A stretch of DNA of 64,000 nucleotides. Source: Palsa-883 sp963847615. GTDB taxonomy: Bacteria > Pseudomonadota > Alphaproteobacteria > Acetobacterales > Acetobacteraceae. The notes below the pieces were generated by a model that was not told where the DNA came from, searched no databases, and worked only from the letters and a program-made list of their open reading frames with translations. Positions 62,984 through 64,000 of the stretch are shown piece by piece (positions within the stretch are counted from its first letter, which is position 1; each line of letters opens with the position of its first letter). The translations under genes and the position numbers were made by a program. The stretch covers positions 248,001 to 312,000 of the forward strand of contig CAWKAN010000017.1 of assembly GCA_963847615.1 (NCBI GenBank), in the 5' to 3' direction.

Positions 62984-64000
62984 GGTACAGACCGGGCACA
63001 TAGGTTACACTTTAGACCGGGCACATGGGTTACACCCCAAATGCTGGTCTGGAGGCCCCCTATGCCCTGGACCGAGAGAACCGTTATGGACGACCGCCTG
63101 TGTTTCATCGCCGCGCACCTATGCGGCAGCGAACCGCTCAGCGCGCTTTGCGCGCGCTACGGGATCAGCCGCAAGACCGGCCACAAATGGCTGCAGCGTT
63201 ACGCGGACGGCGGCGCCGCGGCGCTGGTCGACCGCAGCCGCGCCCGCCACTCTCAGCCGCTGTCGATCGACCCGGCGACAGCCTGCGCGATCCTCGAGCT
63301 GCGCGAGCGGCACCCGACCTGGGGCCCGCGCAAGTTGCTGGTCCGCCTGGCGCTGGACCAGCCTGACCGCGTCTGGCCGGCGGCCAGCACGGCAGGGGAC
63401 CTGCTGCGCCGGGAGGGCGTGTCGCACCCCCGGACCCGCATGGCGCGCGAGCCTGCGGCGCGGTGCCCACAGATCGCGCCCACGGCGCCGAATGACAGCT
63501 GGGCGGCCGACTTCAAGGGCTGGTTCCGCACCGCCGACGGGGTGCGCTGCGAACCGTTCACCGTCACCGACGGTTGCTCACGCTACCTATTGGCCTGCGA
63601 GGCGGTGGCGCGGATCACCGCCGAGGTGATCCAACCGATCCTGATCCGACTGTTCCAGACCCACGGAATGCCGCTCGCCTTACGCACCGACAACGGCAGC
63701 CCGTTCGCGCACCGGCTGGGCCTCGGCGGGCTGTCCGTGCTCTCGGTCTGGCTGCTGAGCTTGGACATCTGGCCCGACCGGATCGCCCCCGGTCGTCCCG
63801 ACCAGAACGGCCGGCACGAGCGCATGCACCGCACCCTGGGCGAGGACACCGCCCGCCCGCCCGCCGCCACGCTGGCCAAGCAGCAGGCACGCTTCGATGC
63901 CTGGCGGCAGGACTTCAACACCATCCGCCCGCATGAGGCGCTGGGGCAATGCTGCCCGGCCTCGGTCTATACCGCCTCGCCGCGGGTGTTTCCCGAGCGG
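62984..64000 (+). mobile_element. IS481-family insertion sequence, 5' part
   Basis: The left end is near 62984. Two 22-bp copies of AGACCGGGCACATxGGTTAC at 62989 and 63014 are probable transposase-binding sites. The transposase gene follows and runs off the window. The right end and target duplication are not visible. Confidence 0.8.
63062..64000 (+). CDS. IS481-family transposase (3' end outside window)
   Basis: DDE transposase; 313 residues are present. The N-terminal helix-turn-helix has PWTERTVMDDRLCFIAAHL and LCARYGISRKTGHKWLQRY; the catalytic core has Asp in WAADFKGWF (about 148), Asp in LRTDNGSPF, and Glu in NGRHERMHRTLGED. The spacing between the last two acids and the QNGRHERMHRTL text are IS481 features. 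The frame is intact as far as the window goes, so the element may be active. Confidence 0.93.
   Translation, partial: MPWTERTVMDDRLCFIAAHLCGSEPLSALCARYGISRKTGHKWLQRYADGGAAALVDRSRARHSQPLSIDPATACAILELRERHPTWGPRKLLVRLALDQPDRVWPAASTAGDLLRREGVSHPRTRMAREPAARCPQIAPTAPNDSWAADFKGWFRTADGVRCEPFTVTDGCSRYLLACEAVARITAEVIQPILIRLFQTHGMPLALRTDNGSPFAHRLGLGGLSVLSVWLLSLDIWPDRIAPGRPDQNGRHERMHRTLGEDTARPPAATLAKQQARFDAWRQDFNTIRPHEALGQCCPASVYTASPRVFPER

Overview
The window is about 70% G+C and densely coded. The gene set is that of an alphaproteobacterium, most likely of the Acetobacteraceae/Rhodospirillales: a PopZ-type polar organiser downstream of pcm and a TolC-family gene, a short-type prolyl-tRNA synthetase followed by lolC-lolD, a pyruvate dehydrogenase E1-beta fused to a lipoyl domain, and lipA followed by a COQ10-type gene. 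The family-level placement is inferred from gene content and order, not from a database search.

Layout. 1-4.1 kb: two permeases of a polyamine-type ABC importer, an SDR dehydrogenase and an enolase-superfamily sugar-acid enzyme. 4.1-10.1 kb: a patchwork next to tRNA-Thr(CGU), holding a group II intron RT fragment, a polar amino-acid ABC importer, an RraA-family gene in lower-GC DNA, a truncated copy of one permease and a tRNA-Thr relic. 10-18 kb: galactarate dehydratase, pcm, a tolC-like gene, popZ and valS. 18-27.6 kb: a flavoprotein, rpmJ and the glycolate oxidase genes glcD-glcE-glcF. 27.7-34.9 kb: eno, a small periplasmic metal/cupredoxin cluster, a Glu/Leu-type dehydrogenase and ftsB. 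35-44.5 kb: an exported molybdenum aldehyde-dehydrogenase-type complex, two DeoC-family aldolases, an MFS transporter and an MgtC/DUF4010 membrane protein. 44.8-56.6 kb: pdhA-pdhB-pdhC, GIY-YIG, GNAT, lpd, an MgtA-type P-type ATPase, lipA and a COQ10-type gene. 57-64 kb: proS-lolC-lolD, a Phd/VapC toxin-antitoxin pair, an LLM-class oxidoreductase and the start of an IS481-family element.

The most interesting segment is 21.2-24.7 kb. A compact four-gene cassette lies between glcD and glcE: two unrecognised small proteins, a ParA/MinD-like ATPase with a KGGTGR P-loop, and a protein with a degenerate HExxH motif. It looks laterally acquired, and its architecture resembles prokaryotic conflict or defence operons; that role is inference only. 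A second notable locus is a rusticyanin-like copper protein gene split by a 186-bp palindromic element flanked by an 8-bp target duplication. Removing the element and one target copy restores the reading frame exactly.

Mobile and regulatory sequences are common. There are three MITE-like inverted-repeat elements. A terminator-like repeat family sits just 3' of four genes; one copy contains a 126-bp perfect palindrome and another is cut by the IS481 element. Four FNR/FixK-type boxes (TTGA-N6-TCAA/T) lie before the metal cluster, the aldehyde dehydrogenase operon and the deoC genes, suggesting oxygen-linked control.

Many genes carry single-base frameshifts. valS alone has an indel near 15.47 kb and then seven successive +1 shifts. 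tolC, the flavoprotein gene, pdhC and lolC each have one more +1. Because these are mostly housekeeping genes and removing one base restores a clean family sequence each time, I treat most of them as probable sequence errors and annotate the genes as whole.
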